DNA from: Bacteroidales bacterium
GTDB lineage: Bacteria > Bacteroidota > Bacteroidia > Bacteroidales > UBA932
Length of the DNA stretch: 26,936 nucleotides
Direction: 5' to 3'
NCBI GenBank assembly: GCA_024681565.1
Contig: JAILAO010000021.1
Coordinates: 1-26,936 of the forward strand
This document shows positions 1 to 9,020 of the stretch, piece by piece. Numbering within the stretch: the stretch's first letter is position 1; each line of letters starts with the position of its first letter. The position numbers and the translations under genes are program-made. The notes under the pieces are model-generated. The model was given only the letters and a program-made list of their open reading frames with translations, searched no databases and had not been told where the DNA came from.

Positions 1-76
1 TCCGTCAGCTCGCCGGCATTCAAAAAAGCGCTCAGCATCCCCCTGTCCACCCGATAGGGATACCCTCTGACAAAAG
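1..76. other. Window edge, no gene called
   Basis: This edge is too short to assign. On the minus strand a frame is open from an ATG at 38-36 to the window edge (MLSAFLNAGELT), which could be the start of a gene running leftwards. On the plus strand two frames close at 55-57 (TAG) and 68-70 (TGA), and the hairpin just downstream has its T-run on the plus strand, which suits a gene ending here on +. The two readings cannot be separated without the sequence to the left. Confidence 0.3.
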
Positions 77-112
77 ATCCGCCGCCAGACAACGTTTGGT
101 GGCGGATTTTTT
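77..112 (+). terminator. Rho-independent terminator
   Basis: An 11-bp stem (77-87 with 97-107, one G-T pair) encloses a 9-base loop and runs straight into six T residues (107-112). It would end transcription of a plus-strand gene lying left of the window and insulate the receptor gene that follows. Confidence 0.7.
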
Positions 113-113
113 A

Positions 114-121
114 TATCTTTG
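114..121 (+). promoter_or_regulatory. Bacteroidetes -7 promoter box for the TonB receptor
   Basis: TATCTTTG matches TAnnTTTG exactly and lies 23 bases before the GTG start at 145. No TTG is present at the usual 20-base spacing; a TTTG at 95-98 is 15 bases away and lies inside the terminator stem, so the -33 element is weak. Confidence 0.6.
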
Positions 122-144
122 CAGCCGTTTTAAGCAAGGAAGAA

Positions 145-2088
145 GTGAGAAGGAGTTTTGTATGTCTGGCCGGCCTGCTGCTGGCCACCGCTGCGCTCTC
201 CGCGCAGGAATCTCTCGAAGAAGTGACCGTTAGCGGGACCCGGGTCCCTTTGACAATGCACCAGTCCGCCCGCATGGTGACGGTACTGGATACGATGCTG
301 ATCCGTTCTTCTCCGGCCCAGACCGTCAATGACCTGCTGAAATATGCCGTCGGCGTGGATGTCCGCCAGCGCGGCGCCATGGGCATCCAGACCGATATCG
401 GCATCCGTGGCGGCACCTTCGACCAGATCGCCGTCCTGCTCAACGGCATCAACATCAGCGACCCCCAGACCGGACATCTGGTGATGGACCTGCCCGTGGA
501 CCTCTCCGAAATCGACCGCATCGAGATCCTGGAAGGACCTGCCGGACGCGTCTATGGCACCTCGTCGCTGGTCGGTGCCATCAACATCGTGACCCGGACG
601 GAAAAACGTTCCGGCGCCGATATCCGCCTGGAAGGCGGTTCCTGGGGAACGCTGGGCGGCGGAGTGGTAGGCAACCTCGCTTCCGGCCGCTGGAACAACC
701 AGCTCTCTGCCTCCTGCGGCCGCTCCGACGGTTACAGCCTGAATGCGGCAGGTACACGCAACGCGGACTGGCGTACCGTCAAGGCCTTCTACCAGGGCAG
801 CTATGCCGGGAAACAGGCGGACGTGCGCTGGCACCTGGGCCTGAGCGGCAAGGACTACGGCGCCAACACCTTCTACAGCGCCCGTTTCGACGATCAGTTC
901 GAACATGGACTCAAGACTTTCGCTGCCGTACAGGCAGAAACCCGGGGACGGGTACACTTCCGCCCTGCGATCTATTGGAACCATTCCGGTGACCGCTTCG
1001 AGCTCTACCGCGGCGACGAGTCCCGCGTGCCGTTCAATTACCACAGCACGGACGTTTTCGGGGCCAATCTGGGCGGATGGTTCTCCTCTCCGTTCGGACG
1101 CACGGCTTTCGGTGCGGAAATACGCCGGGAAGGCATCGTCAGCACCACGCTGGGCGAACCCCTGGAAACGCCCCGCGCCATCCGCGGGACCCAGCGGGAC
1201 TACACCCGCGGACTGAAGCGCACCAATCTCAGCTTCTACCTGGAACACAATATCATCCTGCAGCGTTTCACGGCATCCGCCGGGATCGCCGTCATCCGCA
1301 ATACCTGGGGAAACCTGCCGTTCCGGTTCTATCCGGGAGCGGATCTGAGCGTCCGCATCGGGGACAACTGGAAAACCTACGCATCCTGGAACACCTCACT
1401 GCGGATGCCTACCTTTACCGAACTCTACTATTCCGTCGGCGGCCACGCCGCCGACAAATACCTCCGTCCCGAACGGATGCAGGCCTTCGAGCTGGGGCTC
1501 AAATACCTGCGGCCCGGCATCAGCGCCATCGCCTCGGTCTATTACCACCGCGGCTCCGACATGATCGACTGGATCAAAGACCTCTCGCAAGGGGAGGACG
1601 CCCTCTGGGTCTCCGTCAACCATACGCAGATCAACACCCTGGGCGAAGAACTCTCGCTGCGGCTTACACCTGGCACCCTGTTCGGACGTCCGGACTTCTT
1701 CGTCCGCTCCTTCAATGCCTCCTATGCCCACATCCGGCAGGACAAGGCGCTGGAGCCGCATCTTCAGTCCGCTTACGCCCTGGAGTATCTCCGAAACAAA
1801 CTCGTCCTGCAGACCGACCTGCGGATCTACGGACCGCTGTCCGTCAACCTGTCCTACCGCTGGCAGGACCGGGTCGGCAACTACGAGGCTTTCGAGGCAG
1901 GGAAGAGCCTGGGGCAGCGCGCTTACACGCCGTATTCCCTGATCGATGCCCGGCTGACCTGGGAGGCGCGCCACTGGCGGGCCTTTGTCGAAGGCAACAA
2001 CCTGCTCGGCATCACTTACTACGACCACGGCAACATCCCGCAGCCCGGCTTCTGGTTCCGCGCCGGGATGCAGTTCCGCCTCCGATAA
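145..2088 (+). CDS. TonB-dependent outer membrane receptor (BtuB-like)
   Basis: A 647-residue outer-membrane receptor that would import a scarce ligand using energy from TonB-ExbBD. Residues 1-20 form a signal peptide ending ALSA. A TonB-box-like segment (EVTVSGT) follows at about 25-32, then the plug domain to about residue 150 with the typical DVRQRG, IGIRGG, VLLNGI and IEILEGP motifs. The rest is a beta-barrel ending in an alternating strand (GMQFRLR). The start is GTG: the reading frame begins with a good signal peptide there, and the ATG at 162 is out of frame. The length and plug resemble BtuB-type receptors rather than the longer SusC type, and no SusD partner follows. No cobalamin riboswitch fits in the short leader, so the ligand is unknown. 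It converges on the next gene with only 15 bases between them. Confidence 0.9.
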   Translation: MRRSFVCLAGLLLATAALSAQESLEEVTVSGTRVPLTMHQSARMVTVLDTMLIRSSPAQTVNDLLKYAVGVDVRQRGAMGIQTDIGIRGGTFDQIAVLLNGINISDPQTGHLVMDLPVDLSEIDRIEILEGPAGRVYGTSSLVGAINIVTRTEKRSGADIRLEGGSWGTLGGGVVGNLASGRWNNQLSASCGRSDGYSLNAAGTRNADWRTVKAFYQGSYAGKQADVRWHLGLSGKDYGANTFYSARFDDQFEHGLKTFAAVQAETRGRVHFRPAIYWNHSGDRFELYRGDESRVPFNYHSTDVFGANLGGWFSSPFGRTAFGAEIRREGIVSTTLGEPLETPRAIRGTQRDYTRGLKRTNLSFYLEHNIILQRFTASAGIAVIRNTWGNLPFRFYPGADLSVRIGDNWKTYASWNTSLRMPTFTELYYSVGGHAADKYLRPERMQAFELGLKYLRPGISAIASVYYHRGSDMIDWIKDLSQGEDALWVSVNHTQINTLGEELSLRLTPGTLFGRPDFFVRSFNASYAHIRQDKALEPHLQSAYALEYLRNKLVLQTDLRIYGPLSVNLSYRWQDRVGNYEAFEAGKSLGQRAYTPYSLIDARLTWEARHWRAFVEGNNLLGITYYDHGNIPQPGFWFRAGMQFRLR

Positions 2089-2103
2089 GAGAAGGGGTAA
2101 ACC

Positions 2104-2922
2104 TTATTTCATGGGATTCTGGATCCGCAGGCGCTGTGCCTGGCTCTGGTCCAGGCGCATATAAGCGGCATTGAGGTCCTTGGGCTCGATCTTGAAGTCC
2201 CGGCTCACCTGCCGGCCCGGATCCTTCAGCGTGTGTGAGAACAGCCAGTCATACGGCTGCTGGAGCAGGAAGACGCGGGCCAGGATCGAATGGTCGCATC
2301 CGGTCAGCCAACTGAAGTATACACGTCCGGATTTGCCCATCTTGGCCATTTTCTCGACGATGGACGTCGAATAGGAGATCGAGGTAATCCGGTCACTGGT
2401 ACCATGGATGATCCAGAGCGGAAGCAGGGTCAGAGGCTCCGGAGAGCCCGTATAACCGCCGCACATCGCGATGGCGGCCGCCACCTGGTCCGGATAGGCT
2501 GCCGCGAATTTAAACGTCCCCCAGCCACCCATGCTGATCCCGAAGACATACAGCCGGTCGGGATCCGTCCGGAAACGGTAACGCACCCATTCGACGACCT
2601 GCATCAACTTCTCCGGATCCCACCCGCCCGTCGTCCGGCACTGGGGGCAGAGAACGACGGCGTCGATCTTGCGCCCGCGGCGCAGGGCATCGATGCAGCC
2701 GTAGCGGGTAATCATGCTCAAATCATTGCCTGTCAAGCTCTTACCGTGAAGGTTCAGGATCAGCGGGAGCGGTTTCTCGCTATCATAATAAGAGTCAGGG
2801 ATATACAGTAGGAAGTCGTAGGCATTCTTGACCGAATCCCGGTAGGCATACAGGTTGTCCGCCCGCAGGTGACCCGACACCAACGCAGCCAGCAATACCA
2901 GGATGAGCCGGAGCCGTTTCAT
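2104..2922 (-). CDS. Secreted alpha/beta hydrolase (esterase/PHB-depolymerase-like)
   Basis: A 272-residue exported serine hydrolase. Residues 1-21 are a signal peptide. The fold shows an oxyanion segment (LNLHG, 56-60), the nucleophile elbow GISMGG with Ser130, an acid in HGTSD (Asp177) and a histidine in GCDHS (His211). The arrangement resembles dienelactone hydrolase, prolyl-oligopeptidase-like and feruloyl or acetyl-xylan esterase families used by Bacteroidetes to remove acyl groups from glycans or process peptides. The exact substrate cannot be read from sequence. Its ATG overlaps the stop of the NlpC gene by four bases (ATGA), so the two are probably translationally coupled within one envelope operon. 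Confidence 0.85.
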   Translation of the reverse strand: MKRLRLILVLLAALVSGHLRADNLYAYRDSVKNAYDFLLYIPDSYYDSEKPLPLILNLHGKSLTGNDLSMITRYGCIDALRRGRKIDAVVLCPQCRTTGGWDPEKLMQVVEWVRYRFRTDPDRLYVFGISMGGWGTFKFAAAYPDQVAAAIAMCGGYTGSPEPLTLLPLWIIHGTSDRITSISYSTSIVEKMAKMGKSGRVYFSWLTGCDHSILARVFLLQQPYDWLFSHTLKDPGRQVSRDFKIEPKDLNAAYMRLDQSQAQRLRIQNPMK

Positions 2923-3905
2923 CGGATACGCAGTTTCTTGCCGGGACGGAGCGTCGTCTTGGTCGTGATGCCGTTCAGGCCGCAGATCCTGGATACGGTC
3001 GTACCATAGCGGCGGGCGAGCCCGTACAGCGTATCTCCGGTCACGATCGTATGATAGACGGCCGATCCGTCCGCAGGGGGCGGGGGAGCCGCCTGCGTCG
3101 AAGCGGAGCTCTTCTTCGAATCGGTCTCCGGTTTCTTCAAGTCGGGAATCAGGACGGTGGACGTCGTCACAGTCCGCCAGGAACCGTTTTCAGCCAGCAG
3201 GAGCCGGGCCTTGGAGACAGGGGCCGACACCGCTCCGGTGGAATCCACCAGCGCCCAGGTACCATCCGCGAACAGAATGATCCTGCGGTCGGCAGGGGAG
3301 AGCGAGAGCGTATCCGGCTGCGGGACGATACGGCCCGCCAGGGAATCCAGCGCGGCCAGCGCCGTCGAATCCGCGATATCGGGCAGGAAATCCGGCAGGA
3401 TACGCCGGGCGCCCAGGAAACGGGTCTTGTAATAGGTCTCCTTGAGGTCGGAAACCATGACGCCTCCGCGGGCGGCATGGATGAAATTGAAACTGGTCCC
3501 GGTACTGTCCAGACCGATGAAGATACCGGCATGGCCCTGCAGGCGGGTATCGCCGCGGGCGCCGAAAATCAGCAGGTCGCCTTTCTGCAGGTCGGCCAGG
3601 TTACCGATCAGTTCGCGCCCGTCGCCGGCCTGGGCCGGAACGGTCCGTCCGAGCGTGTAGCCGAACTTTCCGAATATGAACTTCGTGAAACCCGTACAGT
3701 CGAACACCTTGGGACCGTTCCCGCCACGCCGGTAGGGCGTGCCGAGATACTGTTTCGCCTCGTCTATGATGCGGTCTGCCAGTTCAGCGGCGGACACCCG
3801 GATACTGTCAGCGGCTGAGGTAGCGGTCGAAGATGGGGTCTGGGCCGTCACCGACAAAGCCGGGCATAGGAGGAAGCCAATCAATATGGCGTTGATACGT
3901 CTCAT
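2919..3905 (-). CDS. NlpC/P60 peptidoglycan hydrolase with C-terminal LysM
   Basis: A 328-residue exported cell-wall hydrolase, probably cutting within peptide stems (gamma-D-Glu to diamino acid bond, as known for the family). Residues 1-21 are a signal peptide. The C40 catalytic domain spans about 45-170 and contains Cys70 in FDCTGF, His125 in GHAGIF and a polar third residue, His143. A linker rich in Ser, Thr and Pro leads to a LysM peptidoglycan-binding module at about 282-328 (YHTIVTGDTLYGLARRYGTT). The middle part (about 205-250) resembles a short repeat domain of unknown role. The start at 3905 gives a clean signal peptide but lies 98 bases inside the upstream gene, an unusually long overlap. 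Confidence 0.9.
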   Translation of the reverse strand: MRRINAILIGFLLCPALSVTAQTPSSTATSAADSIRVSAAELADRIIDEAKQYLGTPYRRGGNGPKVFDCTGFTKFIFGKFGYTLGRTVPAQAGDGRELIGNLADLQKGDLLIFGARGDTRLQGHAGIFIGLDSTGTSFNFIHAARGGVMVSDLKETYYKTRFLGARRILPDFLPDIADSTALAALDSLAGRIVPQPDTLSLSPADRRIILFADGTWALVDSTGAVSAPVSKARLLLAENGSWRTVTTSTVLIPDLKKPETDSKKSSASTQAAPPPPADGSAVYHTIVTGDTLYGLARRYGTTVSRICGLNGITTKTTLRPGKKLRIR

Positions 3906-5223
3906 TCAAATATTCTATCTTAAAGATATCCACGGCGTTGCCCGCAATATCCCGAGCCTGTGAGGTCGTAAACACATAGCGTCCGTCCCGGGAAATATCG
4001 AGACCGACGGGGAAGGAGTCAGCAGGAATCGTGCCGAGAAGTTCCATCTTCGCGGCATCCACGACGGCAAGGCAGCTGCTGAAGTTGCAGGCGGCAAAGA
4101 TATATTTCCCGTTGGGGGAGAGTTCGATGGTACGCGCACCGGCGGGAATCTTGCAGTTGACCCAGTGGCGGACATATACCGATTTCTTCCTGGTTCCGTC
4201 CAGCACGCTGACCTGTTCCAGGAAGTCGTCCAGGCCGATGCGCTGGATGTAGCCGGAACGGTTGATGCTGATATACAGATAGCCGTCCTTGATCACCAGG
4301 TGGCGCAGATTGGCTTTCACGCCCATCGCGCGTCCCAGATAGCGTCCTGCCGCCAGATCGATCACGGCAATTCCGCCACCGCCGCCCATGCAGCCGATCA
4401 GCAGGTAACGGCCGTCCGGGGTGAAAACCGTCCCGCGCAGGCAGTAGCCGCTGTCGACGTCGCGGTCCACTTTCTGTGTCAGGCTGTAGTTGAGTTTCAG
4501 CTGATAATCCACGACCAGGCAGGCCGTGTAATGCCAATCCGCCGGTTCGGCGCCGGAGATGTCCAGCAAACCCACCGTATTGTTGCCCCAATGCGTCACG
4601 GCCAGGGTTTTCCCGTCGGGAGACGTGGCTACCATCTTGGGCAGGGGACCGGTCTCGAAGATGCGGATGATCTCGTCGCACTGCGTGTCGATGACCGCCA
4701 TGGCAGACGGCTCCTGTGCGTTCAGGTCGAAGCTGCGCCGGTAGTAGGGGACCCAGAGATAGCGGCCCTCGTGCGAGAAGGTACTCTCCACGGGCTTGCC
4801 GTCGAAGGTGTCGGGATGTTCGTAGGAATGAACATAGGAGAACAGGCCGCTGGCGGGTGCCCAGAGCTCTTTGTGACTGTCGTCGAAACGGTGCGGGATC
4901 ACCTTGAGCTTCTCTCCCGTGAGGAAATCATAGACAACCGTCCTGGCCCCTTCCAGGGAGTTGACATAATACTTCCGCCCGGAAGGGTGGATATTGACGG
5001 ATTTCGGGGAATGGATGTCCTTGTCCAGGGTCTCCGTCTCCGCAAAGGAATAATGCTGTTTGCGGGTCTGGAAAGTGACTTTGATCCCTTCGCCGATCCA
5101 CTGTGTGCCCGGACTGGGGTGCACCACGGGGGGAGTGGCCTTCTTTTCTTCGTCCGGACGTGCCTGAAGCGCCGTCGCAGACAGCAACAGCAGTCCCAGG
5201 GACGTGATCAGGCAGGGTCTCAT
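3808..5223 (-). CDS. Exported YncE-like beta-propeller protein
   Basis: A 471-residue protein with a signal peptide (1-21) followed by repeated YVTN/YncE-type blades. Recurrent blade motifs are SPDGKTLAVTHWGNNTVGLLD, FTPDGRYLLIGC, LSPNGKYIFAACNFSSCLAVVD and ISRDGRYVFTTSQ. Such propellers are usually binding or scaffold proteins in the periplasm or on the surface, and no catalytic site is evident. It is the first gene of a three-gene minus-strand operon with the NlpC/LysM hydrolase and the alpha/beta hydrolase, which suggests a role in envelope upkeep; that is inference. The last blade is followed by a tail (about residues 440-471) encoded by DNA that also encodes the start of the NlpC protein. 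Confidence 0.8.
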   Translation of the reverse strand: MRPCLITSLGLLLLSATALQARPDEEKKATPPVVHPSPGTQWIGEGIKVTFQTRKQHYSFAETETLDKDIHSPKSVNIHPSGRKYYVNSLEGARTVVYDFLTGEKLKVIPHRFDDSHKELWAPASGLFSYVHSYEHPDTFDGKPVESTFSHEGRYLWVPYYRRSFDLNAQEPSAMAVIDTQCDEIIRIFETGPLPKMVATSPDGKTLAVTHWGNNTVGLLDISGAEPADWHYTACLVVDYQLKLNYSLTQKVDRDVDSGYCLRGTVFTPDGRYLLIGCMGGGGGIAVIDLAAGRYLGRAMGVKANLRHLVIKDGYLYISINRSGYIQRIGLDDFLEQVSVLDGTRKKSVYVRHWVNCKIPAGARTIELSPNGKYIFAACNFSSCLAVVDAAKMELLGTIPADSFPVGLDISRDGRYVFTTSQARDIAGNAVDIFKIEYLNETYQRHIDWLPPMPGFVGDGPDPIFDRYLSR

Positions 5224-5248
5224 GAGAGGGTCAAGGTTTCAGTGGGCG

Positions 5249-5279
5249 CAAAATTAACAAGAAATCCGCGGATTATCAA
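5249..5279 (-). promoter_or_regulatory. Promoter of the propeller-NlpC-hydrolase operon
   Basis: On the minus strand TTG (5279-5277), a 20-base spacer and TAATTTTG (5256-5249) match the Bacteroidetes primary sigma pattern. The box ends 25 bases before the ATG at 5223. The -33 element overlaps the 3' end of rmuC. Confidence 0.7.
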
Positions 5280-6553
5280 TCCTCCGGCTCCGGAAGGCTC
5301 CGGCCCGGAGAAGGGGAGACCCCGCAGTCCAGCACCTCCTGTGCCGCTTTGGCGATGCTCTGACGCCCATCCACGAGGCGTTTGGTATTCTCCTCCATTT
5401 TCCTGAGGGTCTGGCGCAGGGAGGTCTCCACCTCGGTGTTTTTCTCACAGAACAGCGCCACGCGGTCCAGCATCTTCTGGGCTCCGGCCACGATGTCGGA
5501 CATGTTCTCCATCTGCTCCTTCTGGACCCAGGCGGAACGGATCAGGCGGAGGAAGGGGAGGAGGGTCTCTTCGGTGGTGATGAGCACGTTCTGAGAGAGC
5601 GCCCTGGTGAAGATATCGGGATCTTCCTGCCGGGCCAGCTGCCACGCCCCGTAATTGGGAATGAACATGATCACGTAGTCCAGCGTCTTGCGGCCCACCA
5701 GATACTTCTGATACTCCTTGTCCGCCAGTTCACGCACATGGGAAAGGACGGACTGGAGGTTGCGGCGGGAAGCATCCCGGCGCTGTTCGTCCGTATCGGC
5801 ACTGAAATAATCCGACAGGGCGGTGAGGGAGACCTTGGCATCCAGGATCACATCTGTCCGATCCGGATAATGTAAGGCGAAATCAGGCCGCATCTTCTTG
5901 TCAGTCAATTCATTCTGTATGATTTTCCCATTCTTGTCCCGGAGCCAGAACTCCGTTTCGTAATCCCGGCCGGGACGAAGCCCCTCGGCCTGCAGGAGGT
6001 TCTCCAGGATGGTTTCACCGAAGATGCCCTGCATCTTGTTCTGGCCCTTGAGAGCGCTGGCCAGGTCACCGGCCTGCGTGCCGATGGCGTCGGTCTGTTC
6101 CTTGAGATGACGGACGGTCTGCTCGAACTGGGTCTTGATCGAGGATGCTTCCTCGGTATGGGTCTTTTTCTGGGCCTCGAAGGCATCTTTCATGTCCCGG
6201 ATATCCTTGTCCAGGCCGCCTGTGAGGGCCTTCATCGTGTTCTCCGCCTCTTTCCGGAGCGATTCTTCGCGCGCCTTGAGCATTTTCTCATTCTCCAGGG
6301 CCAGCTCCGTCTTGGTAGCTTCGAGCGCCTGCCGGTGGCTGGCTTTCAGTTCTTCCAGCGATTTCGCGTACAGCTCCGCTTCATGTCCGCGCATCGAGCG
6401 TTCTGCGCGCAGCGCGGCGTCCGCCTCGGCCAGCTTCGTGTCCTTGGCAAACAACTGCCGGGTGTAACGTCCCCGGACAATGAAATATGTCAGCAGCCAG
6501 GTCAGCAGTGCTGCGACAAGGGCCGATATGGCGATGATAGTTACGAGTTCCAT
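5276..6553 (-). CDS. rmuC: DNA recombination protein RmuC
   Basis: A 425-residue RmuC-family protein. An N-terminal membrane anchor (about 4-26) is followed by a long charged coiled coil (about 35-160), then the RmuC domain with family-typical stretches: GIFGETILENLL, RPDFALHYPDRTDVILDAKVSL and YVIMFIPNYGAWQLA. The acidic and lysine residues in the second stretch resemble a nuclease core; RmuC is known to limit recombination at inverted repeats and structured DNA, and is thought to be a nuclease. The start at 6553 places the membrane helix at the N-terminus, as usual. The upstream gap of 73 bases has no clear consensus promoter, so transcription may come from the acyltransferase gene. Confidence 0.95.
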   Translation of the reverse strand: MELVTIIAISALVAALLTWLLTYFIVRGRYTRQLFAKDTKLAEADAALRAERSMRGHEAELYAKSLEELKASHRQALEATKTELALENEKMLKAREESLRKEAENTMKALTGGLDKDIRDMKDAFEAQKKTHTEEASSIKTQFEQTVRHLKEQTDAIGTQAGDLASALKGQNKMQGIFGETILENLLQAEGLRPGRDYETEFWLRDKNGKIIQNELTDKKMRPDFALHYPDRTDVILDAKVSLTALSDYFSADTDEQRRDASRRNLQSVLSHVRELADKEYQKYLVGRKTLDYVIMFIPNYGAWQLARQEDPDIFTRALSQNVLITTEETLLPFLRLIRSAWVQKEQMENMSDIVAGAQKMLDRVALFCEKNTEVETSLRQTLRKMEENTKRLVDGRQSIAKAAQEVLDCGVSPSPGRSLPEPED

Positions 6554-6626
6554 GGGCAGGGGACGGATTTACCTCGGCAACTTAACATAATATAAATTGT
6601 GTAACAAAACCGGACAGAAGGGGACA

Positions 6627-7772
6627 CTACAGATTCTTCTTGCTCTCGATCGGTCCGGCATAGATATTCAGGAACAGATAGCGCAGCAAGGCGTGGTCCA
6701 GGCGCCACTCGAGTTTACCGAGTTTATGGGCGATGTACGCATCGAAACGTTCGCGCTCCTCGGAAGTATACAACCCGGCCTTGAGGTACTCGGACCGACC
6801 GTGCAGCATATCATGGGCGATATAGTTGGTTTTCCAGAGCTTATAACCGCCGATGATGCGTTGGTCGAGGATCTGGCGGATGGCCTGGTATCGCTCATTC
6901 TTGTCGGCGCGCGCGGCCTCCGCGATCTCCTCCGCATGCAAAGGCTCACCGATTTCCAGATGGATATGGCCTTTCTGCTGGCGGATGCCGGTCAGGATGC
7001 TGTGCAGGTCCTCCTTGGGCTTCTTCGTATAGGGTCCTTCCCGTCTGAGCAGAATCTCACGGGCCTTGCGCGAGTCGCAAGGCTCGTATTCGTAGGAAAT
7101 GCTCATCGGGACGATATTCAATTCCCGGAAATTCTCCTCGAAGGTCCCCTGGCCGCTCATATCGAACATTTTCAGGAGTCCCTGCTCCGTCTCGTCCTTG
7201 CCGTCCTTGGTACGGCCTTCACGCTGCGCCACCCAGATGGAAGCAGTGTCGGAGGTAATGGTCTCGCGGATATACCGGGAAAGATTCTGCGAACTGAGAT
7301 ACAACTGCCGCGCACTGATCCCACGGATGACCTTGATCATGCGGTTCGACCGCATGAGGTCTTCTATTAACCTGCTGCTCAGCAAGTTGGATCCAACGCA
7401 AATCTGTGTGTACGGCAGTCCGTACATATTCATGGCATATTGGATCAGAGCCGGGTCCAGGACGATGTCCCGGTGGTTCGAAACAGCCAGGAATCGTCCC
7501 TTGACCGAATCCAGATGCTCTCTCCCGCTGCATGTGAAGCCCGCGGAAGTACTCTTGATCACCGAAGCGACGACATCGATCATGACCTTGTCCTGGAACT
7601 CATCGGTGCTGGTAATACTGCGCAGTTTCTGCGCGAGGGTCATTACCGGCTCATCCGGGAAAAGATACTTGGAAATGACAGGAAGCATCGGGTGACGCGA
7701 CACACGATCCATCGCCGCTACGGTCTCTTCGTCGGTATAGGGTCGTATATTTTCGAAATCGCTCTCGCCCAT
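6627..7772 (-). CDS. PlsB/PlsC-like acyltransferase
   Basis: A 381-residue glycerolipid acyltransferase. The acyltransferase block I motif is SNHRDIVLD (His100, Asp106), with one more residue between His and Asp than the textbook HX4D, a spacing I recall from Bacteroidetes relatives. Block III is represented by REGRTKDG (185-191), close to the substrate-phosphate motif of PlsB-type enzymes. Family knowledge points to transfer of acyl groups to glycerol-3-phosphate or a lysophospholipid in membrane lipid synthesis. No transmembrane helix is obvious, so it is probably peripheral. It has its own promoter at the 3' end of queA. Confidence 0.8.
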   Translation of the reverse strand: MGESDFENIRPYTDEETVAAMDRVSRHPMLPVISKYLFPDEPVMTLAQKLRSITSTDEFQDKVMIDVVASVIKSTSAGFTCSGREHLDSVKGRFLAVSNHRDIVLDPALIQYAMNMYGLPYTQICVGSNLLSSRLIEDLMRSNRMIKVIRGISARQLYLSSQNLSRYIRETITSDTASIWVAQREGRTKDGKDETEQGLLKMFDMSGQGTFEENFRELNIVPMSISYEYEPCDSRKAREILLRREGPYTKKPKEDLHSILTGIRQQKGHIHLEIGEPLHAEEIAEAARADKNERYQAIRQILDQRIIGGYKLWKTNYIAHDMLHGRSEYLKAGLYTSEERERFDAYIAHKLGKLEWRLDHALLRYLFLNIYAGPIESKKNL

Positions 7773-7793
7773 CGGTCACAGGTTTCAGTCTTA

Positions 7794-7824
7794 CAAATAT
7801 AATGAATTAGCGCCGGAAAAGCAA
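7794..7824 (-). promoter_or_regulatory. Promoter of the acyltransferase gene
   Basis: Minus-strand TTG (7824-7822), 20-base spacer and TATATTTG (7801-7794) match the consensus. The box ends 21 bases before the ATG at 7772, and the -33 element lies inside the end of queA. Confidence 0.7.
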
Positions 7825-9012
7825 CGAAGAGTCCCCATAACTCAAAAAACGGAACCCGTTCGCAAGCGCATAATCATAAATGGTATGCCAGTCTCCTCCG
7901 ACAAATGCAGAAATAAGTAGAAGAAGTGTGCTTTGGGGCTGATGGAAATTGGTTACCATCGCGTCCACGACCCGGAAACGGAACCCGGGCACGATGATGA
8001 TCCGCGTCCCGACTTTCAGTTCCGGAAGGCCGTTGGCATCCAGATACCGGACGATTGCGTCCAGGGCCTCCGCACGGGTCGGAGCATATTCCCGCTCATA
8101 GGGAGCCCACTGGTCCACATCCGACGGCGCTCCCTGCTCCAGGCAGCTGATTCCGACATAATACAGAGATTCAAGCGTCCGGACGGACGTCGTTCCCACG
8201 GCAACCACGCTCTGCGGGCAGTCCCGCAACTTGCAAAGCAGTTCCCGGCTGACCACGAACGGTTCCCGGTGCATCGGGTGCTCGGACACGAGCGAACTTT
8301 TGACCGGCAGGAAGGTCCCGGCCCCCACGTGCAGGCAGACATTCGCCGTCTCGATCCCCCGGGCGGCGATGTCATCGAGCACGCGCTGCGTGAAATGCAG
8401 ACCCGCCGTCGGAGCCGCCACGGAGCCACGGATATGCGCATAGAGCGTCTGGTAACGCTCCAGGTCGATCGCTTCGGTTTCCCGGTTCAGATACGGCGGG
8501 ATCGGCACACGGCCGCATAATTCCAGCACCCGGGAAAAAGGAGCGCCGCCCTGCCAGCAGAATTCGACAATGCCCGTCTGCCCGTCCCGATGGACCAGCG
8601 AAGCCTTCAGCTGCACACCGGCAAGCTCCGGTTCCCCGGCATCATCCAGAGCGAGGACATCATCTTTCCAGCGCTTGGCATTGCCGATCACGCATTTCCA
8701 GCGACAACGGTCCGTCGCAGCGAAATTGGTATTGTATTCAGCCGGCGTGTCCGGCTCCAGGCAGAAAATCTCGATATGAGCCCCGGTCTGGCGGCGGAAA
8801 AACAGGCGGGCCGGAACCACCTTGGTATCATTGAATATCATCAAGCTGCCGGCGGGCAACTCCTCCGCGAGATTGCGGAATTTGCGCCCGCTGACCTGAC
8901 CGTCGCGATAAATCAGCAATTTCGAGGCATCGCGCTCCGCGAGCGGATATTTGGCGATCCGTTCATCCGGAAGCGGATACGTGTAGTCTTCAATATGAAT
9001 CTCAGGTATCAT
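7807..9012 (-). CDS. queA: tRNA ribosyltransferase-isomerase QueA
   Basis: S-adenosylmethionine:tRNA ribosyltransferase-isomerase, which adds the ribosyl part of SAM to preQ1 in tRNA to form epoxyqueuosine. Family motifs are YPLPDERIAKYP, MIFNDTKVVPARL, VAAPTAGLHFT, CLHVGAGTF, AVGTTSVRTLES and the C-terminal FHQPQSTLLLL. The chosen ATG at 9012 gives 401 residues and starts MIPEIHIEDY, as in relatives; the upstream in-frame ATG at 9051 would lie in the promoter. It resembles the long, divergent QueA form found as a second copy in Bacteroidetes rather than the short canonical one (family recollection, not tested). The promoter box ends only eight bases before the start codon. Confidence 0.93.
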   Translation of the reverse strand: MIPEIHIEDYTYPLPDERIAKYPLAERDASKLLIYRDGQVSGRKFRNLAEELPAGSLMIFNDTKVVPARLFFRRQTGAHIEIFCLEPDTPAEYNTNFAATDRCRWKCVIGNAKRWKDDVLALDDAGEPELAGVQLKASLVHRDGQTGIVEFCWQGGAPFSRVLELCGRVPIPPYLNRETEAIDLERYQTLYAHIRGSVAAPTAGLHFTQRVLDDIAARGIETANVCLHVGAGTFLPVKSSLVSEHPMHREPFVVSRELLCKLRDCPQSVVAVGTTSVRTLESLYYVGISCLEQGAPSDVDQWAPYEREYAPTRAEALDAIVRYLDANGLPELKVGTRIIIVPGFRFRVVDAMVTNFHQPQSTLLLLISAFVGGDWHTIYDYALANGFRFLSYGDSSLLFRR

Positions 9013-9020
9013 CGTGAGCG

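Noticed and set aside
1..144. Cobalamin riboswitch before the TonB receptor
   Set aside because: A promoter box lies 23 bases before the start, leaving no room for a riboswitch, and no B12-box-like sequence was seen.
7452..7473. His-to-Asp spacing of five in both acyltransferases as a catalytic defect
   Set aside because: The spacing is seen in both unrelated acyltransferases of the window and in known NHxxxxxD relatives, so it is a family variant.
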